From Spirosoma fluviale (lineage in GTDB: Bacteria; Bacteroidota; Bacteroidia; Cytophagales; Spirosomataceae): a DNA stretch of 64,000 nucleotides. Made by a program: the position numbers and the translations under genes. The stretch spans positions 1,274,793 through 1,338,792 of the forward strand of contig NZ_OCNH01000002.1 of NCBI RefSeq assembly GCF_900230225.1, in the 5' to 3' direction. The notes under the pieces are model-generated. The model did not search any database. It was not told where the DNA came from and was given only the letters and a program-made list of their open reading frames with translations. Of the stretch, positions 35,041 through 46,300 are shown in pieces (position 1 is the stretch's first letter; each line of letters begins with the position of its first letter).

Positions 35041-35925
35041 ATGAACATTGTAGTAACCGGTTCGTTAGGACACATCAGCCAGCCACTAGCCATTGACCTG
35101 ATCAAACAGGGGCATACCATTACGGTGATTAGCAGCAAGCCCGAAAAGCAAACGGATATCGAAGCACTGGGCGCCAGAGCGGCTATCGGTACTCTGGAAG
35201 ACGTCGACTTCCTGACCGCCACCTTTGCCGGGGCCGATGCTGTGTATGCGATGGTGCCGCCTAACTTTCCTGACGCCGATGTGCGGGCGTATTATGGCCG
35301 GATAGGCCGCAACTACGCGCAGGCCATCATGCAGGCGGGCGTCCGGCGGGTGGTGTACCTGAGCAGCTACGGCGCGGATCTGGACGAGGGTACCGGGCTC
35401 ATCCTCGGTGCGCATGATGTAGAAGGCATCCTGGGCCAGCTGACAGATGTGGCCATTACGTATCTACGGCCGACGTATTTCTATTACAATCTGTACGCTT
35501 TTGTCGGTATGATAAAAGGAGCGGGGAGCATCGCGGCCAACTACGGGGGAACCGACAAGCTGGTTATGGTGGCCCCGATCGATATTGCCGCTGTGGCTGC
35601 GGAAGAACTTACAACAGAAACGACCGGCCATACCGTGCGCTATATTGCCAGTGATGAACGGACGGGGACGGACATCGCCCGTATGTTGGGCGAGGCCATT
35701 GGCAAGCCGGACCTGGCATGGACGGTTATCTCGGATGAGCAGATGCAAAGCGGTCTGGAAGCGAACGGGGTACCGCCCCAACTGGCGACTAATTTTGTGG
35801 ATATGTTTGCCAGCGTTCGTAACGGGGCTTTGTCGCGGGATTATTACCTGAATCCACCAACAACGCTGGGTGCCACGAAGCTGGACGATTTTGCCCGGGA
35901 ATTTGCGACTGTTTACAAGGGCTGA
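35041..35925 (+). CDS. NmrA-like NAD(P)-binding protein
   Basis: The 294-aa atypical short-chain dehydrogenase has a Rossmann start VVTGSLGHISQPLAIDLIKQG, SSKPEK in place of the usual basic NADP motif, FAGADAVYAMVPP, GVRRVVYLSSYGAD and a C-terminal substrate lobe. It is cytoplasmic and likely either a reductase or an NAD(P)-sensing regulator. The glycine motif is altered (GSLGHIS), so cofactor use is uncertain. It is followed 79 nt later by a related gene, and the remnant of an AraC regulator lies upstream. Confidence 0.85.
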   Translation: MNIVVTGSLGHISQPLAIDLIKQGHTITVISSKPEKQTDIEALGARAAIGTLEDVDFLTATFAGADAVYAMVPPNFPDADVRAYYGRIGRNYAQAIMQAGVRRVVYLSSYGADLDEGTGLILGAHDVEGILGQLTDVAITYLRPTYFYYNLYAFVGMIKGAGSIAANYGGTDKLVMVAPIDIAAVAAEELTTETTGHTVRYIASDERTGTDIARMLGEAIGKPDLAWTVISDEQMQSGLEANGVPPQLATNFVDMFASVRNGALSRDYYLNPPTTLGATKLDDFAREFATVYKG

Positions 35926-36004
35926 CCGTCTGCGTGTCAACAGTGACTACGTCAGATAATGCCTGGCCGTTAAGCACAATCTTTCTCCATCAACCCAAAC
36001 GAAC

Positions 36005-36868
36005 ATGATTCTTGTAACCGGCGCAACGGGCCAGCTCGGCTCCGCCACTATTGATTTTCTGCTCAAAAAACTGCCTTCATCCCAGATTGCCGCCCTGGTA
36101 CGTGACAAGAGTAAAGCCGCTTCGTTAACAGCAAGCGGAGTTACCATCCGGGTTGGTAGTTACGATGATACGGCCTCGCTCGACCGGGCGATGAAGGGTG
36201 TAGAAAAGGTCCTGCTGATTGCCGGGACGGATGAGGACAAACGCGTTCAGCAACACACCAACGTTGTTGATGCCGCCAAAAGAGCCGGTGTTCCGTTTAT
36301 CGCCTACACCAGTCGAACGTTGAAAGATCGAAGCACGATGGCTAATCAGCTTATGGAAGGGCATTTTCGGACGGAAGACTACATCAGGACGAGCGGCCTG
36401 ACCTATGCGCTGTTTCGCAATGTGCTGTATATGGATGCCATTCCGCAGTTTGTGGGGCCTAACGTTTTCGACGGGGGTATTCATCTGCCCGCCGGTCAGG
36501 GGAAAGTACCCTTCGCCCTAAGAGCCGAAATGGGCGAAGCGATGGCGAATGCACTGGCAGCCAATGATAGTGGTAGCAGGATTTACCAACTCACCGGAAG
36601 CGAGGCTTATTCGTTCGCCGATGTGGCCGCTGCCTTAACGGACTTATCCGGTAAAACTGTACAGTATGCACCGGCTGAGCCATCGGTCTTCGAAGCGCAA
36701 CTGGCGGGGCGTGGTGTACCTGCTGTAGTTGTTCAGCGGGTTATCGGTTTTCTGACCGACATTAAAAACGGTCAGGAAGACGAGGTGAGCCCGGATCTGG
36801 AAAACCTGCTCGGTCGAAAACCGACATCGCTTCGGGAAGGGTTGAAGACGTTGTATAAACTGGGGTGA
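36005..36868 (+). CDS. NmrA/QOR2-type NAD(P)H quinone oxidoreductase
   Basis: The 287-aa protein begins MILVTGATGQLGSATIDFLL, with an intact GxxGxxG motif, then SSQIAALVRDKSKA, GVEKVLLIAGTDED and AGVPFIAYTS, as in YtfG/QorB-type quinone reductases (PF13460/NmrA group). It is cytoplasmic. It forms a tandem with the gene at 35041, although they belong to different branches. No regulator is intact nearby. The specific quinone or electrophile substrate is not visible. Confidence 0.85.
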   Translation: MILVTGATGQLGSATIDFLLKKLPSSQIAALVRDKSKAASLTASGVTIRVGSYDDTASLDRAMKGVEKVLLIAGTDEDKRVQQHTNVVDAAKRAGVPFIAYTSRTLKDRSTMANQLMEGHFRTEDYIRTSGLTYALFRNVLYMDAIPQFVGPNVFDGGIHLPAGQGKVPFALRAEMGEAMANALAANDSGSRIYQLTGSEAYSFADVAAALTDLSGKTVQYAPAEPSVFEAQLAGRGVPAVVVQRVIGFLTDIKNGQEDEVSPDLENLLGRKPTSLREGLKTLYKLG

Positions 36869-36941
36869 GATTTTTTTGTCATACAAACGAAGGACGTATT
36901 AACGGGAATAATGAAGTTAAGCGCAGTGTCATGTCCTAAGA

Positions 36942-38108
36942 TTACAGCGAATCACCGAAACGGCGCAGTTGAAAAGGCTGAATTGAAAATTCAGTTCGGT
37001 TTTGTAAGGCTAATTCGGCCAGAATCTGGCCAACGGCCGCCGAGTGTTTGAAGCCATGCCCCGAACAGGCCGAAGCCAACAATACATCGGGATGGTCCGG
37101 ATGCTGGTCGATGATAAAATCGCCGTTTGGGGTCATCGTGTATAGACATACAACCGACTTAACACACCCAGGCCCAATATCGACAAAGTTGGGGGCAATG
37201 TGCTGTTCGTACATGCGTCGTGTTTCGGTTTCGCTGACGGTGCGGTTTACGACCTGTGGATTTGTAGCCTGGGCGTAGGTTTCGGTCGCAATTTTCAATC
37301 CGCCAGCGGGGCCGCCCACGGCCGGGAAGCCATAAAGGTCTCGCTCGCACAGAATGAAAACCGGGAGCTTATCCGGCATATACTGGGTGTAATCGCCGTT
37401 GATATCAAACCAGTAAAGCACCTGCCGGTAAACCGTAAGCACATCCTGGTAGGGGGTGTCGTGCAGGGATTCCGTAATCCAGGAACCGGTGGTTAAAATC
37501 AGCTTGCGAGTCTGGTAAACGCCCTGCTCCGTCCGAACGGTAATACCCGCCTTTTTGGCGTCGAAAGCAACCATTCGTTCGTTGGTTCGGATCGACGCTC
37601 CGTGCTGACGGGCCTGTTCGAGTTGAACCGAGATACACCGTTCAGGTTTCAGAAAGCCAGCTTCTTCTTCAAAATAACCAATGTCGTTGGGCTTGTATCT
37701 GAACTGAGGGAACTCCCGCCGAAGGACGGTATTGTCGAGCAACCGATGGGCGATACCAAACTGTTCGGCTGCCCGGATGGTGGTGGTGAGCCAGCCGGGT
37801 TTGTTGTGCATCTGGATAGGCGAGTGTTCCTGCCCGATAAACAGCCCGCCCGTAATGGTCAGCAGCTCTTCGCCGGTGCGTTGTTCGAGTTCGCGCCAGA
37901 TGTCGTAGGAGCGCAGGGCTAGGGGTACGAAGTGAGCCCCTTCGCCAATGGCCTGCCGGGTAATGCGGGTGTCGCCGTGCGTAGAGCCCAGCGTGTGCGG
38001 GGGCGCAAACTGATCGAGCCCGAGCACGTTGGGGGTCTGTTGGGCAAGCTGGTAGAGGGCGGCACTGCCCATCGCGCCCAGTCCAACAACAATCGCATCA
38101 AAAATCAT
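36942..38108 (-). CDS. solA: N-methyl-L-tryptophan/sarcosine oxidase-like flavoprotein
   Basis: The 388-aa FAD oxidase begins with the dinucleotide motif VVGLGAMGSAAL (Gly9, Gly11, Gly14), has HTLGSTHGDTRI (residues ~38-49) and GGLFIG, and carries Cys321 in VVCLYTMTPNGDFII, the position of covalent FAD attachment in monomeric sarcosine oxidases. The C-terminal SGHGFKHSAAVGQ block closes the FAD site. It oxidatively demethylates N-methyl amino acids, giving formaldehyde and H2O2, in the cytoplasm. It lies 9 nt downstream of a TonB receptor gene on the same strand, so the two form an operon that may import and oxidise a methylated amine. The gene symbol is by family likeness. Confidence 0.85.
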   Translation of the reverse strand: MIFDAIVVGLGAMGSAALYQLAQQTPNVLGLDQFAPPHTLGSTHGDTRITRQAIGEGAHFVPLALRSYDIWRELEQRTGEELLTITGGLFIGQEHSPIQMHNKPGWLTTTIRAAEQFGIAHRLLDNTVLRREFPQFRYKPNDIGYFEEEAGFLKPERCISVQLEQARQHGASIRTNERMVAFDAKKAGITVRTEQGVYQTRKLILTTGSWITESLHDTPYQDVLTVYRQVLYWFDINGDYTQYMPDKLPVFILCERDLYGFPAVGGPAGGLKIATETYAQATNPQVVNRTVSETETRRMYEQHIAPNFVDIGPGCVKSVVCLYTMTPNGDFIIDQHPDHPDVLLASACSGHGFKHSAAVGQILAELALQNRTEFSIQPFQLRRFGDSL

Positions 38109-38117
38109 ACGGACTAA

Positions 38118-40583
38118 TCAGAAGTTTACGCGGTAGTAAAATACGGGCAGAAAACCGAGTTGGTATTCCTGCTTCACAAAGGTACCATCGGGCTGGGGCG
38201 CGTAGCTTAGGGACAGCAGATTTTTAATGCCCAGCACATTCACGAAATCGACGGCGATGGTATGCGTGAGCCGCTGCCGGTTGATTTTGTAGTCGATCTT
38301 GATGTCGAACCGGCGGTAGGGCGCAAACTGAAGGCTGTTGCGGGTAGCACTGGCAAAGACAATTTCCTGATTTCGGCGGGAAGCGGCTTCATCGACGGGA
38401 CCGTACCAGCGTCCGCCGGTGGACGTAAACTTGGCTCCTACGCTCAGGCTGGATCGTTTGAAAGGGATTTCTTTGGCAAACAGGGCGTTATAAGCGTACC
38501 GGCCGTTGAAGTCAGTATTGCGCCAGACGTTGTCCGACCCTTTGTATTTGGCATCGAACAGCGAGCCCGTAACCAGAAAGTAGTAGTTATCGCTGAAGAA
38601 TTTTTCCAGGGTTAGCTCCACCCCATAGTTTTGCCCAACCCCTGTGTTAACCAGCGCACCGGGGAATATGCGGGAAAAAGCCGCGCCGGTGTTCAGCATG
38701 GAGAACGACGATGCGAGCCGCTCAACGGGTACATTAAACAACCGCTGGTAGTACGTTTCGAGCAGCAGACGCATAGTCTGCCCCAGCAGGCGGTTGTAAC
38801 TCGCCACATAATGCCAGCTTTTGGTGAGTCCTACCGTTCGGTTTTCCTCCACCAGCGGGGGCGGGTACGACGACGAGACCAGGTTCGGTGTTTTCAGGAA
38901 ATAAGTGTACGTCGGCTGCATCTGGCTGTGGAGGCCAGCGGCTATGCTCAGTTTCTGGCGGTTAGGCAGGTCGTAACTCAGGCCCAGCCGGGGTTCAACG
39001 GGCGATGAACTTTTGGCGTTCAGCGTCAGGAAGAGGGCGTTCAATCCGGCGGTGAGCGTCAGGTTGCTGGTCAGGCGGGTACGGTAACTGGCGTAGGGTT
39101 GCAGCAGCGCAAAGGTTTCGTTGGCGTCCCAGCGCGTCTGCCAGCCCGTAAAGCGCGTGGATGTTGGCGGCTCGAAGGTCCGCACACTATCAAAGGCCGT
39201 AAAGTTGTAGACATCGGTATTCAGACCGATTTTAAGCGTACTGCGAGCCCCGGTTTTGTGGTTCACAAAAGACGAAAGCGTATAGCGAACTTCCTTGAAA
39301 CGGTAGTCGAGAATGGGACGGAGGGAGTCGATCACAAACCGGCTGTTCTGCACAATGGGATTGCCGCTGCCGTCTTTTCGTAAAAACAGATAATCGTGAT
39401 TGGCATCCTGCACGTTACCCGATACGGCCAGGGTGGTTTTCCAGAACGTTCGTTTACTGACCGGGCGGGTATAGGTCAGCCCGGCTACGCCCATGCGCGA
39501 GGTATAATACTGGTCGCGGTCGTTCTGCCCGAAAATATTCCGGTCGTCGGCTTTTTGCTGGCTCACCAGAATATCTACCGTGCTGGTGCCGCCCAGCGCC
39601 CAGAGTGCAATACTCCCGGCGGGGGCTCCGGTGCGGGTTTTCAGCGGGAAATTCAACCGGAAAAAACCGTCCTGATAGGAAGGTACCGCCTGCGTACCAA
39701 TGTCCAGCCCGATCTTGTTGAACAACCCCAGGTTGGCGTACCGAAACGAGGCCATGTAAGAAGCACCCGACCTAGACTTGCCGGACTTGCGGGACAAAGG
39801 CCCCTCTACCATGGCTTCGGTGCCCAGAAAGCCAAACTGTACCGTTTTCTCGTGCTTTTCATTGTTGCCGTTACGGAGCTTGAGGTCAAACACCCCGGCT
39901 ACGGTATTGCCGAACTCGGCGGGGAAGGCCCCCGTGAAAAAGTCGGAGTTGGCCAGATAGCGGTTGTTGATGATGCTCACCGGGCCGCCCGATGTACCGG
40001 CAATGGCGAAGTGGTTGGGGTTGGGAATGCTGACGCCCTCCAGCCGCCAGAGAACGCCCTGCGGAGAGTTGCCCCGGATCACGATGTCGTTTCGTGAATC
40101 GTCGGCTCCCTGCACCCCGGCAAAGTTAGAGGCCATACGGGCCGGTTCGCCCCGGCTTCCGGCGTATCGGTCGGCTTCATCGACGGTAAACTGCCGGGCA
40201 GATACCACAGCCATGTCGTTGCGGGCCTCACCCGTGCGCTGCGCCCTGACCGTAACGGAACTCAACTGCTGAATGTTCTCTTCCAGTTCGACGTCCAGAA
40301 TCGTTTCCCGACCGGCGTCGATAATGATGTTGTTGAGCAGCACATCTTTGTAGCCCACCAGCGTAACCCTAACCGTCCGCCGACCAACGGGAACCTTCGG
40401 AATACGGTACGTTCCGGCGGTATCGCTGATGCTACCCACCGACTGATCGACCACCTGTACAGTGGCGCCAACGAGGGGGTATTTGGATTCTTTGTCGACC
40501 ACCCTGCCCCGAAGTGTTTGGGCGAGCTGCGCATGGGCAAAGATGGGGACGAACAGGCTAAGGAAGAGGAGACGTAGATGCAT
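38118..40583 (-). CDS. TonB-dependent outer-membrane receptor
   Basis: The 821-aa protein has a signal peptide (LLFLSLFVPIFAHAQ), an N-terminal CarboxypepD_reg-like domain (about residues 22-110: GRVVDKESKYPLVGATVQVV), a plug domain (ARMASNFAGVQGADDSRNDIVIRG) and a C-terminal barrel ending VFYYRVNF with a terminal aromatic residue, as expected for outer-membrane insertion. It imports an unknown ligand with TonB energy. No SusD partner is adjacent, so it is not a classical polysaccharide-utilisation pair. The downstream sarcosine-oxidase-like gene hints at an amine or amino-acid-derived substrate. Confidence 0.92.
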   Translation of the reverse strand: MHLRLLFLSLFVPIFAHAQLAQTLRGRVVDKESKYPLVGATVQVVDQSVGSISDTAGTYRIPKVPVGRRTVRVTLVGYKDVLLNNIIIDAGRETILDVELEENIQQLSSVTVRAQRTGEARNDMAVVSARQFTVDEADRYAGSRGEPARMASNFAGVQGADDSRNDIVIRGNSPQGVLWRLEGVSIPNPNHFAIAGTSGGPVSIINNRYLANSDFFTGAFPAEFGNTVAGVFDLKLRNGNNEKHEKTVQFGFLGTEAMVEGPLSRKSGKSRSGASYMASFRYANLGLFNKIGLDIGTQAVPSYQDGFFRLNFPLKTRTGAPAGSIALWALGGTSTVDILVSQQKADDRNIFGQNDRDQYYTSRMGVAGLTYTRPVSKRTFWKTTLAVSGNVQDANHDYLFLRKDGSGNPIVQNSRFVIDSLRPILDYRFKEVRYTLSSFVNHKTGARSTLKIGLNTDVYNFTAFDSVRTFEPPTSTRFTGWQTRWDANETFALLQPYASYRTRLTSNLTLTAGLNALFLTLNAKSSSPVEPRLGLSYDLPNRQKLSIAAGLHSQMQPTYTYFLKTPNLVSSSYPPPLVEENRTVGLTKSWHYVASYNRLLGQTMRLLLETYYQRLFNVPVERLASSFSMLNTGAAFSRIFPGALVNTGVGQNYGVELTLEKFFSDNYYFLVTGSLFDAKYKGSDNVWRNTDFNGRYAYNALFAKEIPFKRSSLSVGAKFTSTGGRWYGPVDEAASRRNQEIVFASATRNSLQFAPYRRFDIKIDYKINRQRLTHTIAVDFVNVLGIKNLLSLSYAPQPDGTFVKQEYQLGFLPVFYYRVNF

Positions 40584-40885
40584 GGACTGGATGATGGGGA
40601 TATTGGAAGGTGGAAGTTATAAAAATGGAAGGTGTTTCATTCGTTTGTTGAATCAAAATTGTGGGTTTTAGGCTCCACAAGCCAGTTGCAGTTAAATAAC
40701 GGAGTGCCTGAGTTGATGAACGGAGGCATTTGGCCAAAGATGGGCGTGTGAAAGCCCGCTTATTGCCATTGAATGAGGAAGCGTATTCCGAATAATGGCA
40801 ACTTAAACAAAGTAACGTCCGGCCTTGTCTATGCAGAAGCTGGTGCTTCTCATCCGGTTCGGCTCAGTCACTTAATCTACTGCCT
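40584..40885. other. Divergent promoter region
   Basis: The region separates the divergently read TonB receptor (minus) and transporter (plus) genes. No hairpin or clear -7 box was identified. Confidence 0.4.
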
Positions 40886-41893
40886 ATGTTTGTCACCAAC
40901 CATCCAACGGTAGCCATTGGGCTCTGTCTGTTTACCATGTTCTGCTGGGGTTCCTGGGCCAACGCCCAGAAGTACGTTACCAAGTCGTCGCCCCTGTATG
41001 TCTTTTACCGGGACTATGTCTATGGTATTCTCCTGGCATCGCTGGCGATCGGGTTTACGCTGGGCAGCTTTGGCGAAGAGGGTCGCTCACTGGTCGCCGA
41101 TTTACAACAGGCGCAGGTAAGCAGTTTGTTAATTGCTCTGGTGGCCGGTGTGGTGTTCAATATCGGCAATATGCTGCTTACGGTTGGCATTGGTATAGCC
41201 GGTATTTCCATTGCCATGCCCGTGGGCACAGGCTTATCCCTCGCTATTGGTTTAGTTGTCAATTACCTGGCCGAACCAAAAGGAAGCATTCCATTGCTGG
41301 TGGCAGGAGCGGGAGCTATTCTGTTGGCTATGGTCTTCAGCGCACTGGCCTATCGAACCAAACAGGGGCAGGACGATACCGATACCTCATCGTCTACTAA
41401 CCGAGGCATCTGGATTGCGCTGGCCGGTGGGCTGGTGGCAGGTTTTTTCTTTCGCATCACGGCTGAGTCGCTGGTTACCGATCTGGAAAACCCCGAGTCG
41501 GGTCTGTTGACTCCTTATACGAGTCTGGTGCTGTTTGCGCTGGGCGTTAACCTGGGCAATCCACTCGTGGAGTACCTTGTCCGGCGATTTTTGCAAACCG
41601 ATGAACAGGGTCAGCCCACGTATCGGCAAACTCCGCTCAAGGCACACCTGGCTGGTATGGGTGGGGGCGTAATCTGGGGGCTGGGCATGATCACGCTGCT
41701 ACTGGGTGCCGGGCAGGCGGGCGATGCCGTATCGTATGGCCTTAGCCAGGGCGCTACGATTGTATCCGTCCTTTGGGGACTGTTTGTCTGGCATGAGTTT
41801 AAAGATGCACCTCCCAAAGCCAGCCGCTACCTGTGGTTAATGGGTACGGCTTATGGGGTAGGTCTGGTACTTATTGTTCTGGCGCGGGTTTAG
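40886..41893 (+). CDS. DMT-superfamily / ureide-permease-like transporter
   Basis: The 335-aa integral membrane protein has about ten helices. The opening TMFCWGSWANAQKY, the block FRDYVYGILLASL (here YRDYVYG), GISIAMPVGTGLSLAIGLVVNY and EPKGSIPLL match the ureide permease/GRP sugar-transporter branch of the drug/metabolite transporter superfamily. It sits in the inner membrane and carries a small polar substrate that cannot be inferred. It is a single gene, convergent with the response regulator gene at 41925. Confidence 0.85.
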   Translation: MFVTNHPTVAIGLCLFTMFCWGSWANAQKYVTKSSPLYVFYRDYVYGILLASLAIGFTLGSFGEEGRSLVADLQQAQVSSLLIALVAGVVFNIGNMLLTVGIGIAGISIAMPVGTGLSLAIGLVVNYLAEPKGSIPLLVAGAGAILLAMVFSALAYRTKQGQDDTDTSSSTNRGIWIALAGGLVAGFFFRITAESLVTDLENPESGLLTPYTSLVLFALGVNLGNPLVEYLVRRFLQTDEQGQPTYRQTPLKAHLAGMGGGVIWGLGMITLLLGAGQAGDAVSYGLSQGATIVSVLWGLFVWHEFKDAPPKASRYLWLMGTAYGVGLVLIVLARV

Positions 41894-41924
41894 GGCAATT
41901 GTCCCGGCAGAACCATACGCTTTT

Positions 41925-42494
41925 CTACTCCGTCCAGTACGTACGAAGCATGGAAAAGCGTTCCCGCCATTCGTTGTACGTAAAGGGTTTAACAATGTAT
42001 GAATTGCTGGAATAGGTAAACGCGCTCCTGATATCTTCGGGGTTATTGGAGCGGCTAACGATAACCGTAGGAATTTTCCCGTATGTCGGATGTTGCTTAA
42101 TCTTTTTCAGCGTGTTCAGTCCGGATTGTGGAGTAGGTAAGTATAAATCGACCAGGATCAGGCGGGGCAAGTCGATTTCACGCTGAACACATTTGTTGAG
42201 GTAAGGCATCACCCGGCTGGACTCGGCAATCCAGATCACCTGTGAGACGGGAAACTGCTGGAGTAAGGCCCACCGAATCAGGAACCACTCATCTGCATTA
42301 TCCTCGATGACCAGAATAGTCGGTTTATTCGGTTTGGTCTTCGTTAGTCCCTGTGGGGTATCAGGCTGGGGCTCGGGGGTTGATCTGGACAGATAGGTTT
42401 CATACACTCGGCTCCGATACAGGGCCAGCCAGCTCTCAAAGTTTTGTAGTGTTGTCTGATCCTCGTCTGTATTCGATTCGTTATCTGAAGCCAT
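41925..42494 (-). CDS. Response regulator (receiver with N-terminal extension)
   Basis: The 189-aa protein has a polar ~55-residue N-terminal extension (rich in Asp, Glu, Pro, Thr) and a receiver domain (about residues 58-189): TILVIEDNADEW, phospho-acceptor Asp116 in LILVDLYLP, Ser in VIVSRSNN and Lys169 in YIVKPF. There is no output domain. It is transcribed away from the hybrid kinase at 43314 and lies 819 nt from it, so a pair is possible but not certain. Confidence 0.88.
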   Translation of the reverse strand: MASDNESNTDEDQTTLQNFESWLALYRSRVYETYLSRSTPEPQPDTPQGLTKTKPNKPTILVIEDNADEWFLIRWALLQQFPVSQVIWIAESSRVMPYLNKCVQREIDLPRLILVDLYLPTPQSGLNTLKKIKQHPTYGKIPTVIVSRSNNPEDIRSAFTYSSNSYIVKPFTYNEWRERFSMLRTYWTE

Positions 42495-43313
42495 ACGTTA
42501 CGCTAATTACAGGTTTTGTATATTATCCGTTCAAACACTACTTGTATAAACACGATTCACCTCACTAAACTTAGTACATGCCAAAAACTCATAAGTTTGC
42601 AAATTAGTATTATTGGTAAATTAAATAAGTATTTAACCTGGAAATTAAGGCAATTTAAATTATCTGTGCCTAATGTAGGCAATGATTTTTTAATATTATT
42701 AAGCTAATTAGTAAATTGGTTGCTTAACTATAATTCCATGTATCGTTTCGGAAGAATTGGCTAATGATTACTCTTTGTATTGTTTACAAGTAATAACGAA
42801 ACGATCTACAGTAGTTTAAGTAATGCGTATATACTATTTGTTTGTGTCTAAATAGCGCATTTTGTTAAATAAAATCGACTTTGGTATTCTGGTTAAATTT
42901 TCACCAAAGAAATCAGGAAGTCAGGAGAGAGGGCTCCATAAGTCAATAGTATCTGGTAATTAGATTCGAGAGATTGATGATCGTCAGGAGGCTGCCATAA
43001 CGTTATCGATGCTGCCAAAATTGAATGGACATTAGCTAGACACCTATTACAGTTACCAGAGGATACATCCGGATGAGCTTGTTCGGATGATGCCAAACCT
43101 AATGAGATTAGACAGGTTGAGCTAGTGTTTGTTGTTATTTATTGGGTTATGCTAAGATTATATTCAGATTTACTAAACTATTCCAACGTTTTCTAATTCT
43201 GATATGTAACCATAGAGGACAAGAATCAAGAAGAGTATGTCTCTGGTATACAGGCCAGATGAACAACCCACTTTGTTCTACCTTTTTTTCATGTGTGTGG
43301 TTTACTTAATACT
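42495..43313. other. AT-rich intergenic region (about 820 bp)
   Basis: Strongly AT-rich around 42500-42880. A minus-strand 67-codon frame (42893-43096) has reasonable composition but no family match and is not called. The region must carry promoters for the response regulator and for the hybrid kinase. No strong hairpin stands out. Confidence 0.45.
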
Positions 43314-46300
43314 ATGATTGAGCCTGAATCGTCAGAGCCGTTTTTAGCTGGGGGGGGAGAGATGGGCCAATTGATCCGCTCTATGGATTGGGCAAAAACA
43401 CCACTTGGGCCTATTTCTTCATGGCCCCAAAGTTTACGGACATCGGTTAGTTTATGCCTCTCGTCAACATTTCCTATTCTTATTGCCTGGGGCCCCGAAA
43501 CCATTCAGCTATATAACGATAGTTACCGGCCTATCTGCGGGGCCAAACATCCGGAATCGATGGGCCAGAATTTCCGGATTTGCTGGGAAACGGCGCTTCC
43601 CGTTGTAGGGGATGCATTTACGCGGGGGCAGCAGGGCGAAGGGACATACATTAAAGATCAGCGGATGTTTCTGGATCGGTATGGCTACCTCGAAGAAGCG
43701 TTCATGACTTTTTCCTTCGCACCCATTCGGGATGAATCCGGCGGGGTAGGCGGAATTTTTCACCCCATCACCGAAACGACCGATAAAATGCTCAGTGCCC
43801 GCCGAACGCAGGTACTGCGGGATGTGGCGGCCCTTGTTGGACAGGCAAAGACTAACCAGGACATCTACACGAGTTTGGTGAAGGCACAGAGCGGATTTGA
43901 CCTGGATTTACCTTTTTTATTGTTCTACGACCTTCTGGAGGATGGAAAACAGGCAAAGCTGGTCAGCACGGCTGGCCTGGATGTCGATTCTCCTCTACCG
44001 TCCGGTCTTGACCAAGTGACCATAGCCGAAACCGACTGGCTCACCACCCTGCCGGAGACGCGGGTAGTTGACCAACTGGCCGAGCGGGTTGGAACAATTG
44101 CTGGCGGCCCCTATCCGGAGCCTCCGCACACCGCCGTTCGGCTGCCTATTCTGTTGTCGAACCGCGAGCAGCCCATTGGGTTTCTGCTGGCCGGCGTTAG
44201 TCCGCGCCGGGCACTCGACCAGGACTACCTTAACTTCTACGCGCTTCTGGCCAATACCATCAGCACCGCTTTCTCGAATGTTTATGCGTATCAGGAAGAA
44301 CAAAAACGAGCCGAAGCGCTGGCCGCTATTGACCAGGCCAAAACGGCGTTCTTCAATAATATCAGCCACGAATTTCGGACACCGCTGACCCTGATGCTCG
44401 GGCCGCTGGAGGAACTGCTACAGGACAATGCCTTCCAGTCATCGGCGTATAAACAGCCGGTAGAAGCCACTCACCGCAATGCCCTGCGCCTGCTGAAACT
44501 GGTCAATAACCTGCTCGATTTCAGTCGTATAGAAGCAGGCCGGACAAAAGCCAGCTTTCGGCCCATCGATTTGGTTGGCCTGACCGTTGACCTGACCAGC
44601 AGTTTTCGCTCCCTGATTGAGCGGGCCGGACTGCACCTGACCGTTGACTGTGAGCCGCTGCCCGCCGTCGTTTATGCCGATGCGGAAATGTGGGAGAAGA
44701 TTGTACTTAACCTACTTTCGAATGCTTTCAAGTATACGTTACAGGGCCGCATTGGGGTACAACTAACCGGCGAAGACGAAAGCGCTGTTCTTCGCGTGTC
44801 GGATACGGGTGTAGGCATCCCTGCGGCAGAAATCCCCCACATGTTCGAGCGCTTTCACCGGGTTGCCAATGCGGGCGGGCGTACCTACGAGGGCAGCGGC
44901 ATTGGCCTTTCGCTGGTGCATGAACTGGTGAATCTGCACGGTGGTACGATTACGGTAACCAGTGTAGAAGGCCAGGGGAGTACATTTACAGTGCGATTGC
45001 CCTTGGGTAAAGGCCATCTGCCCGAATATCAACTAGTGGAAGGCGACTATCGAAGTAAGCGGAGCCCGCTGGCCGATACCTTTTTGCAGGAAGCCCGGAC
45101 AATGCTTTCGGAAGAAATGATGCCCGTTGATACGGCCGGAATGCCACTGGAAGCAGTTGAGGATGACCGGACAACGAAAATTCTGGTGGTCGACGATAAT
45201 GCCGATATGCGGGCCTACCTGACCCGCTTACTGGCTCCTTATTTCACCATCCAGACGGCCGTGAATGGAGCCGATGCTATCCGGCAGCTAAACACAGACC
45301 TGCCCCAGCTCATCCTGAGCGACATGATGATGCCGGTCATGGACGGAAAAGAACTGCTGCGCCGGGTGAAGCATAACCCGGTAATGGCTCACATCCCGCT
45401 TATCTTTTTATCCGCCCGAGCCGGTCAGGAAGCTCGCATCGACGGCCTGGAGGCCGGAGCGGATGATTACCTGGTAAAGCCGTTTTCGAGTCTGGAACTC
45501 CTGACCAAAGTTCGGGCGCAGATAAACCTGAACCGGACCCGCCGACAGGCCGAAACCCGTCTGCGAAATCTGGTAGAACAGGCTCCGGTGGCTATGCTCC
45601 TGATGAAAGGCCCTGATCTGGTCATTGATCTGATCAACCAGGCCATGCTGGAGCTTATCCAGCGCGAAAAGGATATACTGGGTAAACCGCTTGTTGGTGC
45701 GCTGCCGGAATTGAGCGGACAGGAGTTTGTGGATCGGTGCCTGACGGTGTACCAGACGGGCGTTACCGATCAGAGCTGGTCCATTGCCATACCCGTAAAC
45801 CGAAATGGCGAGGTCGAAACGGGGTATTTCAACATTCTCCTCACGCCTTACCACGAGGGCAATACCATTACGGGCGTACTGGAAGTGTGTACCGAGATCA
45901 CTGAACTTGTTGAGGTTAACAAGGCACTGGCAGCCAGCGAAGATCGGTACCGCCAGCTGTCAACGGATCTGGATGAGCAGGTGCAGCAGCGTACGGCGGA
46001 ACTGCAGGCGTCGATCCACGATTTACAGCGATCCAACGATAACCTTCAGCAGTTCGCCTATGTGGCGTCGCACGACTTGCAGGAGCCGCTACGCAAGATA
46101 CAGTCGTTCGGTGACCTCCTGAAAAACCAGTATGCCGATAATCTGGGGGATGGAGTCGACTATCTGAAACGAATGCAGACGGCGGCTAACCGGATGTCGA
46201 CGCTCATCCGGGATTTGCTGAGCTTCTCCCGAATTACCACCCGCCAGGAAGTAACAGAGACCGTTTCACTGGCCGAGACGCTCAATCTGGTACTTTTGGA

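Noticed and set aside
39396..40097. 233-codon plus-strand frame inside the TonB receptor gene
   Set aside because: Antisense shadow of a well-supported receptor gene with no motif of its own.
42893..43096. 67-codon minus-strand frame in the AT-rich gap
   Set aside because: Plausible composition but no recognised motif, no upstream signal and no partner gene.
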